Positions 46,980 to 58,719 of a stretch of DNA of 64,000 nucleotides are shown piece after piece. The notes beneath the pieces are model-generated. The model ran no database searches. It saw only the letters and a list, made by a program, of their open reading frames with translations, and was not told the origin of the DNA. This DNA comes from Rutidosis leptorrhynchoides. Lineage: Eukaryota > Streptophyta > Magnoliopsida > Asterales > Asteraceae. The position numbers and the translations under genes were made by a program. The stretch is taken from assembly GCF_046630445.1 (NCBI RefSeq), contig NC_092343.1, positions 134,223,501 to 134,287,500 on the forward strand, written 5' to 3'. The first letter of the stretch is position 1, and every line of letters starts with the position of its first letter.

Positions 46980-47362
46980 AAACGAATTGGTCCCGAAAGA
47001 GTAGGAGGCTTTCCGGACGATTTGTCGTCCAGGAAGAGTCGTCCGGGGTTTTGTTTTTTTTTCCTTTTTCTGTTATTAATAAATAATTAATAATAAATAA
47101 TTAGTATTATTTTAATATTATTTATTTTGGGACGATTTGTCGTCCCGAAGTGTCGTCCGGAAAAAGCGTCCACGAAGTCAAGCGTTGGAAGTCAATGTGG
47201 GCCCCATCCCCCATCCGGGAAGGAAAAAATGCCGTCCGGAAAAACATTTCGGGACGAACTTTTCGGGACGACTAATCCCGGACGATGTGTCGTCCGGAAA
47301 GACTTTCTGGGACGAAAAATCGTCCCCAAGAGTCGTCCGGGAAAAGCTGTTTTCCTGTAGTG
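46980..47362 (+). repeat. CACTA right subterminal and terminal repeats
   Basis: At least eight GTCGTCC/GGACGA words lie between 47005 and 47345, several as perfect hairpins such as GGACGATTTGTCGTCC. The sequence ends with TTTTCCTGTAGTG. Confidence 0.85.
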
Positions 47363-47365
47363 AAT

Positions 47366-47491
47366 GTATATGTAAATGAAGAATATTTGGGATAGGTCGT
47401 TGAAGGATCGATCATGTGTGAAAAGGGATTTGTACTTTCTGAAACTGGAAGAAGGAGATGACTTGAGTGACCATATAGACACTTTTAATCA
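47366..47491 (+). mobile_element. Copia gag fragment, + strand
   Basis: An open stretch from ATG 47376 reads DRSLKDRSCVKRDLYFLKL then EEGDDLSDHIDTFNH, the UBN2-type copia gag pattern (LYFLKM..G.S..DHI..FN). It is interrupted at 47492 by the LTR of another copia element on the opposite strand. It is a fossil piece only. Confidence 0.7.
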
Positions 47492-47996
47492 TGTTAGAAG
47501 ATGAGAATCAAGCAAATGATAAACCCAATCGAAAATAATCAATCTAGAATCAAAATTATTACAAGAGAAACAAGATCGATATGCTTAACAATCGAACCAA
47601 CTGTTTGATGAGTTATAAAAACGGAGAACTATGAAATAACAATATTGAATCAATCTTAAAATTAACAGCATATTGGTATACAACCTAATACAATAGGCCA
47701 AAATTGATGAGCCAGAAGATAATTTTGAAGATAAAGAAAACGATGGATGAGAGGAGCTTCTGAATTTTTTTGTGTTGCCCTAAAACCACCAGCACCTTCT
47801 TATTTATACACCTAGACAAGAGATGGGCTTGAACCTTCCATGAGCCCATTAACAACCAACAAGACCAATGACCAAAAGCATCAGCTGAGCCAGCAACAAG
47901 CAACCAGCTCAAGAGCCCAATGCACATAGCCTACAAAAAACTAATCATACAATGAGAAAAGGAAAAAGATTCAGGCTCGAGATTGATATTTTAACA
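47492..47996 (-). repeat. Copia 3' LTR (505 bp)
   Basis: In element sense it runs TGTTAAAATATC...CTTCTAACA, directly after the polypurine tract. A TATA-like TATAAATAAG lies near 47808 and a poly(A)-signal-like region follows. Its partner LTR is not in the window. AATCA at 47487-47491 may be one half of a target duplication. Confidence 0.85.
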
Positions 47997-48008
47997 TCCC
48001 CCCTCAAT

Positions 48009-49499
48009 CTAAGCCTGAAATAAGTCCATGAGACCAAGTTTATCACATAAGAAAGAATGTTGACTAATGCCCAACCCTTTGGTAAAAATGTCAGCTATTT
48101 GATTTTCAGACTCAATGTTGATAATGTTAAGAACTCGAGAGTTACATTTATTTCTTACAATATGTAAGTCAATTTCAAAGTGTTTCGTTCTTTCATGAAA
48201 AACAGGGTTGGCTGCTATTTGAATAGCAGACCTATTGTCACAATAATGATCAATTGGTAAAAGAATTTTGACTTTAAGATCATTTAGAATTTTTAAAATC
48301 CACAAAAGTTCACATGTAACAGAAGCCATAGCCCTGTATTCAGATTCTGTGGAGGATCTAGATACAGTGCTTTGTTTCTTGCTTTTCCAAGAGACTAACG
48401 ATCCACAAAAAAATACAGAGTAACCAGTAATGGATTTTTTAGAGGTCAGACACTTACCCCAGTCAGCATCAACATAGGCAGAGAGAGAGGTTGTGTCAGA
48501 TTTGGAGATGACAATACCTTTACCTGGAGAGCCCTTTAAGTATCTCAGAAGTCTTAATGCAATCTTGAGATGAGATTGTAAGGGGTCGTGCATGAACTGA
48601 CTAAGGCATTGAATAGTGAAAGATATGTCTGGTCTTGTCATGGTAAGATATATAAGTTTCCCAATTAATTGTTGGTATTTGGTAACATCAGTAAGCCTTT
48701 TGTCATTATCAGTGGGGTCAGAATTAATCACAAGGTTGGACTCAAGAGGGGCACCGACAGGTTTACTTCCCAACAAACCAAATTCATCAAGCAATTCAAC
48801 ATAATACTTTCTTTGAGATAAACATATACCATTTTTAGTTTTTAAAACTTCAATTCCAAGAAAGTACTTTAATTCACCAAGGTCTTTGATATGAAACTTA
48901 GTTTTCAAAAAACTTTTAACTTTACAAACCTCATTTTCATCATTTCCAATCACAATCATATCATTAACATAGACTAAGACAGCTAAAAACTCAGAATCAG
49001 ATTCCTTAACATATAAAGAATAGTCATTCATACTTTGCACAAAACCATGTTCCTTTAAGGTCATAGAAAATTTTTCATTCCATTGCCTAGGGGCTTGTTT
49101 TAGGCCATAGTGAGATTTAACTAACTTGCATACTTTGGTTTCATTAACAGAATAATAGCCTTGGGGTAATTCCATGTAGACATCTTCAACAAGATCACCA
49201 TATAAAAAAGCATTGTTAACATCTAGTTGGTATAATTTCCAGTCATTCTTAACAGCTAAGGTTAACAAGCATCTCACAGTTACCATTTTAGCCACAGGAG
49301 AGAAAGTCTCATCATAGTCTAGACCCTCCCTTTGACTGTACCCTTTGGCAACAAGTCTGGCCTTATACCTATCAATTTCACCCGTGGACTTATATTTTAT
49401 CTTATATATCCATTTGCATCCAACAGGTTTCCTTCCAATAGGTAGGTCAGTAAGAACCCATGTGTTATTTTCTAATAATGCTTTCATTTCATCATTCAT
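48009..49499 (-). pseudogene. Copia reverse transcriptase and RNase H
   Basis: This 496-codon open frame begins 'MNDEMKALLENNTWVL', typical for the start of the copia RT domain (PF07727). It continues with KARLVAKGYSQREGLDYDETFSPV, the active-site region near residues 175-190 where YVDD is usual, then MTRPDISF, and the RNase H part with YVDADWGKC, STESEYRA and DIFTKGL. It belongs to the element at 47492-54014, whose other parts are broken. Confidence 0.9.
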
Positions 49500-49621
49500 T
49501 GCATTAATCCAATTAGAGTCTTTAATGGCTTAGTCATAAGAGGTGGGCTCTATGCTTTTGTCTAGGCTAGACACAAAACAGTAGTTTTCTTTGCTAAGAG
49601 TGGAATAATTAATAACCTTTT

Positions 49622-50786
49622 CTAGCCCATATTTGACCTTACCCTCAACCACATAGTCACTAAGTTTTCTAGGAAGGGCAGTTTGCCTACTTGATCTTCT
49701 AAGGGCGCACGCTCATCATTTGTAGGTTCAGAATGATTTTCATTTGAGGTACCCTCAGGGAGATCATTAACATGACCATCATCCTCATTAGGGTTACTGT
49801 GACTACCTCCACTCCCTGTTGGGACACAAGGAGTGTCTGCCATTACAGAAGGCCCCTCAGGATGACTTCTCCCTTCATCATAGGGATTTTCAGAAACATT
49901 GGTGTCATTTTGGACAGAAAAAAGATCAAAGAAGCTGAGTTGATCAGCAGACTCATTTTTAAGATTGTTTGGTTTTGAATTTTTAAAAGGAAAGATATTT
50001 TCAAAAAACTTGACATCTCTAGAAAATACAATTTTTTTTGTTTTCAAGACTCCATAATTTATAGCCCTTTTAGATGGAGTCAAAACCAACTAAAACACAT
50101 TTTTCAGACCTTGGTTTGAATTTGTCAGACTCATCTAAGATTTTTGAAAAAACAAGACATCCAAAGTTTCTGATGTGGGGGAGAGTTGGTTCTGAACCAT
50201 ATATTTTTTGAAAAGGAGACAAGCCTGCAAGCACCTTAGATGGAATCCTGTTGATCAAATAAGTGGCAATTAAAATGCATTTAGTCCATAGATATAAGGG
50301 AATCCCCCCCCCCTTGAAACATAAGAGACCTAGCCACATTTAAGAGGTGTATATGTTTCCTTTCTACCAACCCATTCTGTTGTGGTATGTGGGCTATAGT
50401 GGTTTGATGAACAATACCTTTTTCATTTGTAAAGGTTTTCATTTGACTGTTTAAGAACTCATTCCCATTATCAGTTCTAATCACTTTGATTCTTTTCTCA
50501 AATTTATTTAATAAAAGATTTGCATAGTTAAGATAGTTTTCAAAAACTTCATCTTTTGATTTAAGCAGATAAACCCACACAGCCCTTGTGTACTCATCAA
50601 CAATGGTCAATAAATATTTATACCCTTCCCTGCTGGTAACTCAATATGGGCCCCATAAGTCCATGTGCATTAGTTCACCTAGTTCTTTTGTGACATGGTC
50701 ACTTAAGGGAAAAGGTTCTCTAATTTGTTTGGCTTTTAGGCAGGTTTCACAAGGAAGGTCATCAACATTCTTATCCAGGTTAAGTC
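49622..50786 (-). pseudogene. Copia integrase and linker region
   Basis: The integrase core is recognisable at about 50610-50281 (VDEYTRAVWVYLLKSKDEV, RTDNGNEF, HIPQQNGLVERKH) and its continuation at 50339-50070 (LINRIPSKVLAGLSPF). The stretch 50089-49622 has the variable linker before RT. It is spread over several frames, so broken. Confidence 0.85.
50782..50786. repeat. Target-site duplication AAGTC (left)
   Basis: It is repeated at 53687-53691, flanking the solo LTR. Confidence 0.85.
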
Positions 50787-53686
50787 TGTAATGCCCCGTA
50801 CAAAACCATCGTGTACGATTCGTCAACAACAGGATCTTTACACGGTTGAATACTACATGCTGTTTGAAAACCAGTTTGCATTCATAAAAACATAGTGTTT
50901 ACAAAAGATAACGTGACACAGAGGTCATTACAAAGCCATTATTCAAATAACATAAGTTGCGAATGCAAAATAAAAGTTTCATGATTGTGACATCTCTAAG
51001 TAATGCAGCGGTTATCTAACACAGCAGGTCCTTAACAGCAAGTCTAAACAGCATGACAGCAAGTCTAACAGCGGAAGCAACAAACCTCTAAGCACCTGAG
51101 AAAACATGCTTAAAAACGTCAACAATAATGTTGGAGAGTTATAGTTTAAATTGTAACAGTAATATAAGATTGACCACGAGATTTCAATGTTTCAAAATAG
51201 TGTGAAAAGCATATGTATAACCGTGGGCACATGGTAACTAGACTTAATGTAAATATAAATATCACCCCCTAAAAGTACACCTGGCGAGTGCGTATGTCCT
51301 CGAAGTATTAAACACCCGTTAAATGCTAGCGCGACTAGCCCGAGTGGGGATGTCAAACCCTATGGATCCATATCTAATATTCGCGTCTACCGGTTCAAAA
51401 ACCAATAGTTAAACGTTACCGTGCTAAGGGGAATCTTTATGCCGTTGTATAACCCACACATATGTAAAGTTTAAGTACTCGTGTCAAGTAAGTAAAACAT
51501 AAAAGCGCATGTATTCTCAGTCCCAAAAATAGTATAAGTAAAAAGGGATGCTATAACTCACAGTGATAAAAGCGGTAAAGTCGGTAATGAAAGTGTGCAA
51601 GTAGTAAGTCGGTCCGAAAGGTCGTCAACCTAAATCAGAGGTTACTAGGTCAGTAGGTTGTCTTTATAAGTTCTAATAGTGCATAAAATAAGTTTAAGTG
51701 TCATCATCATCATCATTCATCATCATAAAAGCTAAGTAAGTTAATCAAGTATAGAGTTCAAAACAATAGGCTGACTTGGATCAGCTGCGACAACCTCTAT
51801 GTAAATCGAAAAGACGCGTAGTCAGTGGATATGGCTCCGTATGTGAGTCCTCTAACCGCTGACCAATTTTCAGAACCTAACTCATCTTTGTTTGACCGTG
51901 GCGACAGTTTAAGTGCGAGTAGGTCAGAAATTTTAGCACAACGTTACAAGGGCGTAGTGACTTTCGGAGGGCCATAAATCCTAAACCGTAACTCGGATTT
52001 AGACGAGGCCTAAATGGAAAATCATATAATCGAACCGAACTAACTGAAAATCAACTTTACTGTAGCCCAGGTTACTGATCAGATCCTAAAAAATAGTAAA
52101 CAAGTGCTCCGGTGGGGTTCTTGGTGCTTGATGCTTATCACGGTTCTCATCCTTGATGCTTGTAGCTTCAAGTGTACAACTCGATGATGGTTTAGCATCA
52201 CTTTTGACCAAGATTATACCATCAATACACAATATGTTAAGACTAAGTAATGACACAACTCATTTAAGAGTCTTAGATGGATGATGAACCAAGGTTACAT
52301 CATATCCTTAGTCATAACACAAATACAAGTCCTATTTACAAACAAAGTTACAAACTTTACATCAATCAAACAAGTATGAACATAATCTAAGTTCAATGAG
52401 GTGATGGAACCCTAAGCTAGAGAGCTTGGATCCCTTTCACACAAGTTATAAGGTCACAAAGCTAGGAAGCTTGAACCTTTAGTGTTCTTGAAGATCTTGA
52501 AGCATAAAGCTTGGATCTTTAAGTTACATGAAGACCATAAACACAAGTTTTGATCTTTATAACAAAATAATGAGATCATAAGTTAGAAAACTTAGATCCA
52601 ACAAAAGATATGAAGATCCAAGCTAGAAAGCTTGCATCTTGATTGTTCTTGAAGATCTTGAAGCATAAAGCTTGGATCTTTAAGTTACATGAAGATTACA
52701 AACACAAGTTTGAATCTTTATAACAAAATAACAACATTAAAGTTAAAAAATATAGATCTACAAAGTGGGTGAAGATTCAAAGCTAGAAAGCTTGAATCTT
52801 CCATGTTCTTGAAGGATTCAAATCTAAGTTTGAATCTACAAGATGTAATAAAGATCAAAGCTAAAAAGCAAGACCCTTTGATGTTGATGATGGTCACGAA
52901 AATAATAGAAGGAGAAGAAGAAGAAAAGTTCAAAATACTTACACTTTTAGAAAGAGAAAGAACTAGAGAGAATTAGAGAGTGAGTATGTGTGAATAACAA
53001 ATGAAAGCAAGTGTAAAATGAGAGGAATAAGGCTTGTATTTATAGTGAAATGAGGGAGGGGGTGGTGGTGATGGCCAAAATTTTGGAGGGGGACAAAGGG
53101 GGATAAAAAGTTGCTTTTTAGTTAATGGTTGTCTAAAGTTGGTGCTTATGTTGGGATCCCATGCAACATTAAGGGTAATACTTGACATAAATGCTAGCAT
53201 GTTCCCTCTAATAAATGGACATTTGTCTTACTTATTAATGGGTCACTAGTAGTTAATAAGTGGGCTAAATAAATGGACTACTAGCTAGAGTAGAGTGGGC
53301 TTAAGTCCAACAAGGTAGAAAGTCCAACAAGACTAACTAGTAAGCATAATTAAATTACTATGCATAATTAAGCATCCAAAAACCTAAGTAATTATTATTA
53401 CAAAATAATAATTAATATTTCGTAGTCATAATATTCCGATTACGACAAAAGTTAAACGTGCGCGCAGTTCGCGATTTAATCGAAACGTTAAGTGACACTA
53501 ACGGTCATAAAGCATCCGGTGATCAAGTTAAGTACCCTACTTACTCTAAGGCATGTTTTAACATATAAATGAAAGTAAACCATGTATATAAAGGTTTCAG
53601 AGTATAAAGTAGCACAGTACGCATAAATACGCAGTTTCGCTAAAACACAAGGCACAAAAGCAAGTCGAAAAAGTCGGGTCGTTGCA
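50787..53686 (-). repeat. Solo LTR, Tekay-related, 2.9 kb
   Basis: It has TG...CA ends on both strands (TGTAATGCCCC... and ...GGGTCGTTGCA), a 5-bp duplication AAGTC on both sides, and no internal region. In minus orientation it starts TGCAACGACCCGAC and ends GGGGCATTACA, like the Tekay LTRs (TGTAGTGACCCGAA...GGGACATTTCA). It shares the ACCTGAGAA(A/T)AAACATGCTT and AATGTTGG(T/A)GAGTTATAG stretches with them. It probably formed by recombination between the two LTRs of a former element. Confidence 0.88.
52410..52870. repeat. ~161-bp tandem repeat inside the solo LTR
   Basis: GTTCTTGAAGATCTTGAAGC starts at 52483 and again at 52644, with a shorter version at about 52804. The unit also has repeated AAAGCTAGAAAGCTTG palindromic words. 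About 2.7 units are present. Confidence 0.8.
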
Positions 53687-54014
53687 AAGTCTGTGTTTAA
53701 GAATGTTGAGAACAGGACTAGAAGGGTGCCCAAGCCTGTTATGCCATAAAAGGACAGATTCAAAATTGCAAGCATGCACAAAATTGCACATAAGAGGATC
53801 ACCTTTCAAGTAATCAAATACATATAAGCCACCATTCACACTACCAATCCTCAGGGTAGTTCTTGTTTTCAAATCCTGAATATAGCAGTTAAAGGCATCA
53901 AAACCAACAACACATTTTATTTTCTTTAACCAGTTTATGGACAGACAAAAGACTCACACAATAAACAGGGACAATTAACACATCAGTTAACAAAATGTCT
54001 TTGTTTAATCTTAG
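53687..54014 (-). pseudogene. Copia GAG-pre-integrase and protease end
   Basis: It continues the copia element beyond the solo LTR: NGGLYVFDYLKGDPL and VLLWHNRLGHPS are recognisable at 53850-53710. The adjoining protease tail runs to the gypsy LTR at 54015. Confidence 0.8.
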
Positions 54015-56114
54015 TGTAAGACCTCAAATATTTATTGTACATAGAGTATTTGTGGTGTACATTAATTGTGTGAAGCATGGAACGAATAATAAATTGGCAG
54101 GCTGTTCTAACCTCTGTGCGCACTGCGCAAGGTCAAGGGTGCGCGCCGTGCACCCCACCTGGGATAGTTTTCGTGTTTCGTTTTAATTAGAGTTAAATGA
54201 TGGGCTTTTTGGTCTTTTCACTTGTGGACGGATCTGAGGCCTTATCAGCTGGATTGAATCCAACTTTGGATCATATTTCACATCCAAAAACACTCTCAAC
54301 CATCTTAGAATGAGAGAGAAGAGTTCTAGAGAGAGAATTGGGGTTTTGGAGAAGAAGAAGTTTGAATCGATCAAAAGCTCGAGTGTTAAAGTTGTTCACC
54401 TCGTTCCTAGCTACGTTTTAGTTGTTGTGGTAAGTTCTAACTCCGAATTTCATTGTTTGATTTTGATATTCAAGTAAGGGTTTGAACTTGGTTTGTTGAG
54501 AAACCCATTTAAACTCATGAAGTGAGTTTAGTGTTGCTAGAAATTGGGTTTATTGTTGTTGTTGGTGGGTTTTAGGTTGGTGAACAAAGTGGCAATGATT
54601 AGAACTTGTAATTGGGTTTAATCACTAGGTTTAATGATTATGGAACTGTTGGAACCCATTATAGTGTGTTTGAAAGACTAATTTTGAAATTAGTCAAATT
54701 TAGGGTTTGTAGGTGATTTTGAGTATGATAAATGTTTAACACTTATGTTTGGGTTCAATTCACATATTAGGACCATTTTCACTTGTGTTAGTGATTATTG
54801 GTTAGTTTAGGCGCGTTTTGTGTTTGGAAGTGCAATTGGTCGAATTTGCACTAAGTGTCGAATTGAGTTGGTTTGTAAATTCACTCTAAGTGTGTTGTTG
54901 TATTTGTGATAATGGAATAGGTATGTGTAGGATGGGTTCGGGTCGGGTGAAGTGGTTCTCGGTTATAGAGCTCCCTTCACATATAGGTGGATTTGATAGA
55001 CTTGTGTATGGGTCCAATTGGCACGATTGTGCGTTTTGGTTAACCACCTTTGGTGAGGTGCACATTTCGTGTGTACATTATCACACGTGTTTGTGATATG
55101 GATTATATAACCCCAATGGCGAAGGGTTTTGATATTAAGGAAGTGAATCTCGGGTAGTGCGGATTCATGATGACTCGGGTTGTTCGGTCATCTTATTAAC
55201 GAGGTAGTGAATCTCGGGTAGTACGAATTCACTAAGGTACGGGTAGTTTGGCCAACCTCGGTTGTTGAATTGGTGAAGAAGTGAATCTCGATTTATGCGA
55301 ATTTACTAAGGCTCGGGTTGTCCGACCAACTTTCGTATGTTTAAGGTTAAGGGGTTAACCTTGGGTGTTTTACGCGTTGTTATATATATTGTATATGTAT
55401 ATTGTTGTATTGTCATGATGTAGCTAACCCTTCGGGTGTAGCTTATTGGCGTTGTTCACATCGTCGTTGGTGAACATACTTTATCGTTGATGTTGTTAGC
55501 TTGTTGCTTAGTGATCGTACGGTATGCTTAGATTAGCTTGCCTTATACTTGGATGCTCCGGTATGCGTTATTTGATTATTTGTGTGACGTGTCCATTTTA
55601 TACATATATATGTATGTAGTATATTCTCACTCACTAAGCGTTAGCTTACCCTCTCGTTGTTTACATTTTTATAGATTTGCATGGATGCGGTGGCTCAGGT
55701 AAGTGTGGGAACTAGTGGACTTGTGTAGTTGCTTAGAAGACGTGCTTTTGGATTTGATTAGGATTGGGTAGCGTATCCCCATTCACCATGCTCGGTCTTT
55801 ATTTTGTGTTAAATTCACATGGTCTCAAATTGTATTACGTACTTAATGGGAAATCGGGCCGATGTGGGCCCGAAGTCGTAAAACTTGTTTATTATAAAAA
55901 CGTGTTAGTTTTACTTATTGTAATATGTTGTGAAAGCTGTTTCGCCTAAAAGTGTCGGGAAGTGGGACATCTTTTCGTGTAAAATGAGCATTTTGATCAG
56001 AACTGTCAAGGCCTCTGTGCGCGCCGTGCACAGAGAGGGAGCGCGCCGCGCACTCTGCTGTTTAAAAAAAAATCTTGCTGCGTAATTGGTTGGATAACGG
56101 GTTGGGTTGTTACA
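54015..56114 (+). repeat. Gypsy 5' LTR (2.1 kb)
   Basis: It starts TGTAAGACCTCAAAT and ends GGTTGTTACA just before the primer-binding site. GC-rich palindromic words occur near both ends (54111-54160 and 56011-56060). A hairpin-forming repeat (GTGAAT...ATTCAC) occurs three times at 55140-55330. Confidence 0.8.
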
Positions 56115-56116
56115 AG

Positions 56117-56128
56117 TGGTATCAGAGC
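56117..56128 (+). promoter_or_regulatory. Primer-binding site, initiator-Met tRNA type
   Basis: TGGTATCAGAGC lies two bases after the LTR end. Confidence 0.9.
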
Positions 56129-56473
56129 ATGGTCTAAGGGATTTAGGTGACTTGAGATAGGTGCCTAGACTTAGACTTTTGTGTGTGCTTAATTGTTGCG
56201 GGACTTGTAGGATTACGGGTCGGAATGGAAATTTGGTTAGTGACCTAGTTTATAGGTGGATTAACGTTTATATTAATATGCGGATGTTATTAATATACTA
56301 ATGCGTTGTTTTGTGTTTATGTTTGCGTTTTTGAATATCATCAAGTGAGATGATCGTGGTACTAACGAGTGGATGCGACGCATTCGCGTATTAATGACTA
56401 GCTATCATTAATACGGGGGCAAATCGTGTCTAACAAGTAATGTAAGACGATTATTGAGCAAGATGGGGCGACG

Positions 56474-57448
56474 TTGCATGTGTGGTTTCCATACGTTCAT
56501 GATCTAATATTTACATTCCTTAGAATGGTGACGGGAAATGGGATCGAGAAGAATGAGGTTGAGTTTAATGCTAGAGTTTCGGCCGCCGTTGCGGAGCAAA
56601 TGGGTAAGATGTATTCCGATTTTCGAGAAGAAATGGGTAGGATGTATTCCAATTTTCGAAGTAGTGGTGAAATGGTGTGTTGTCATAAGAACTTCATGAG
56701 GACTAAACCTCCGATGTATGACGGGAAACCGGATCCTTTGATAAGCACAACATGGATCTCGGATTTCGAAGGGTGTTTTCGTACTATTGATTGCCCTCCC
56801 GAGAAGAGGACGAGGCTCGCTACTAGCTTGTTGCGGGGTAGGGCAAGAGATTGGTTGGATGGTAAGATTGACATTGTTGGTGGTGAAGCATTTATGGGGT
56901 TATCGTGGGACGATTTTAAGAAGGAATTCTTCGAGGAGTTCCGGACTAAAGCCGATTTGTCAGATTTGTGTAATGAGTTACGAAATATGCAACAAGGTTC
57001 TATGGATTTGAATACTCTCAAGACGACCTTTATGGCAAAGGCTCGTTTTTGCCCGGAGTATATTGGGAATGATCGTATGTTGATGGAAGATTTATGTCGA
57101 ACTTTGAATGATGACTTGCGGAACAAAATTTGCATTGGTCAAGTGAACTCGTTCGCAGAGTTATTCGTCGTGGCTAGGGGCTTCGAATCGCATTCGCGAT
57201 CGATAATTGGTGAACCTTCGAGTAAGAGAAGGCTTGATTCGTATGGTGCTCCAAGTAAGAAAGCTAAGGGTGCAAGTGCGAGTATGGGAAATGTGGAGAA
57301 AGGAATGACGAGTTCTCTTGCGCCTAGATGTTTCAATTGTGGTGTTAGGGACCACAAGCTACGGGAGTGCACAATGCCGAGAAGTGATGATGAATGGTCT
57401 ACTATTGTCATAAAGAGGGACATCGCAAGCCGGATTGTCCCGAGTTAG
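56474..57448 (+). pseudogene. Gypsy gag
   Basis: This open frame of 324 codons has a Retrotrans_gag domain (about residues 75-215: PPMYDGKPDPLISTTWISDFEGCF, LLRGRARDWLDG, WDDFKKEFFEEF) and a zinc knuckle CFNCGVRDHKLREC (about 290-303). The likely start is the MVTGNGIEK methionine near 56525, not the upstream one. A second knuckle-like stretch follows in another frame. It is the only long ORF left in the element. Confidence 0.8.
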
Positions 57449-58719
57449 CGGCGGCAAATGCCACAAGGAGACGTTGAGGTACGTTTCGTTTTAATGAATA
57501 AGTCCTTTGAATATTTATTGTGTGCCGATGTGTACGGTTTTGTTGAATGCTTTGTGTTGCGCGTTTTATTGTTATCGGTGAAGTTCCCAATGGAAGTACC
57601 CTATGGTGACGTTTTGATTGATGGGCAAGGGGCGTAAGACTTGGTGCAACCAAGCATTCCTTAGTGTTGGGAAATGTTTCTACCAAGCCATAGGTATGGG
57701 CGTTGAAGTTGTTGAACCATGAGGTTCGACGGGTGGATAGAACCCTTGAGATCGAGTGTTCTGGGTCTCGATGTATGTTGGTAATGGATTCTACGGGATG
57801 CAACATTAGGTGCCTCTTTCATACCTAATAGCGTGGTATTCGACTCCGATGGTGTTGCGGTTACATTGTACTTAGGGTACCAGAGAGAAACCCTTAGGTA
57901 CATGAGTGACTAGGTGGAAATTTGACAAGCTAGAGCAATCAGAGGATTGGAAGATTTAAGTTTGTGTAGTTTGTAGTAAACTCTTCGTTCGAAGTGTTTA
58001 AGGATAGGTTAAAATCCTTCATATGCTCAAGGTTGGAGCAAGGTTTGGTGACGTGCGTATTAAGATATGCAAGATGGGTGAACCTCATCTCCCTTTTAGG
58101 AGTTATGATAATGCGAATGGCGCATTAGTTGTTGGATTAGTGGTCACTCTTTCTGTGAGAGTGAGCATGTGTTTATCGTCGGGATTTATTGTTGAAGACG
58201 AATTCGTGAGAATTCGAGGACTATGACCAATAAGGATATTGGTTGTGTATGTTGATAAGTGGTCATTCCACGGGTTGCTATTATTTGACGATGTGGTTAC
58301 GGAACGGAGTTCTAAGTGAGGGAGTTTGTACTCTCGCACGAAGGTGTTCTAGTGTGGTGATATTTGGACGATGCTCGTATGGATTCGAAGCTAGTGTTGA
58401 GACCTACGTTGGTCGATTGTGGTAAAAGTACGATTTGGAATAAATTGTACTTATGGTTTTTGGATTTAAATTATCACCGAGGTGGTAACGTGGTAAATCT
58501 CGTTAGAAGATAAATGGATGTGTTCGACGAGCTAGGTGGGATCCCTCGGTTAAGGGATGTGCGTGTCCGATTCTCTTTCAGAGAATTATTGTTTTTGCCT
58601 ATGCACATATAGGTGGTTTCTTGCTCGATTGTGATGGTGATGTGCCCACGTACGTATAATGCGTGTGAAAATATTCCAAGTGAGTGGAATGATTATACAT
58701 GTGTGTATATAATGTATTT
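57449..58719 (+). other. Decayed gypsy internal sequence
   Basis: No continuous frame. A protease-like stretch is faintly visible near 57585-57640. Beyond that I see nothing reliable. Confidence 0.4.

Larger units (their letters stand above)
43173..47362 (+). mobile_element. CACTA (En/Spm) DNA transposon, 4.2 kb, AAT target duplication
   Basis: The left end reads CACTACTAGAAAAA and the right end, in reverse complement, CACTACAGGAAAA. AAT flanks both sides (43170-43172 and 47363-47365), the 3-bp duplication typical of CACTA elements. Both ends are packed with the subterminal word GTCGTCCGG and its complement. Inside are a transposase-associated domain piece (44674-44866) and a TNPA-like gene (45377-46744). 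The catalytic TNP2/Transposase_21 protein is not present, so the element is non-autonomous. It lies between kinase exon A2 and a copia gag fragment. Confidence 0.92.
47492..54014 (-). mobile_element. Ty1/copia element, minus strand, broken, with nested solo LTR
   Basis: Parts in element order (right to left): end of the protease region (54014-53880), GAG-pre-integrase (53870-53687 and 50829-50787), integrase (about 50760-50070), a linker (50089-49622), reverse transcriptase and RNase H (49499-48009), a polypurine tract (TTGAGGGGGGA at 48007-47997) and the 3' LTR (47996-47492). A solo LTR (50787-53686) is inserted in the GAG-pre-integrase part. The 5' end is cut off by the gypsy LTR at 54015. 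It has a handful of breaks. Confidence 0.9.
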
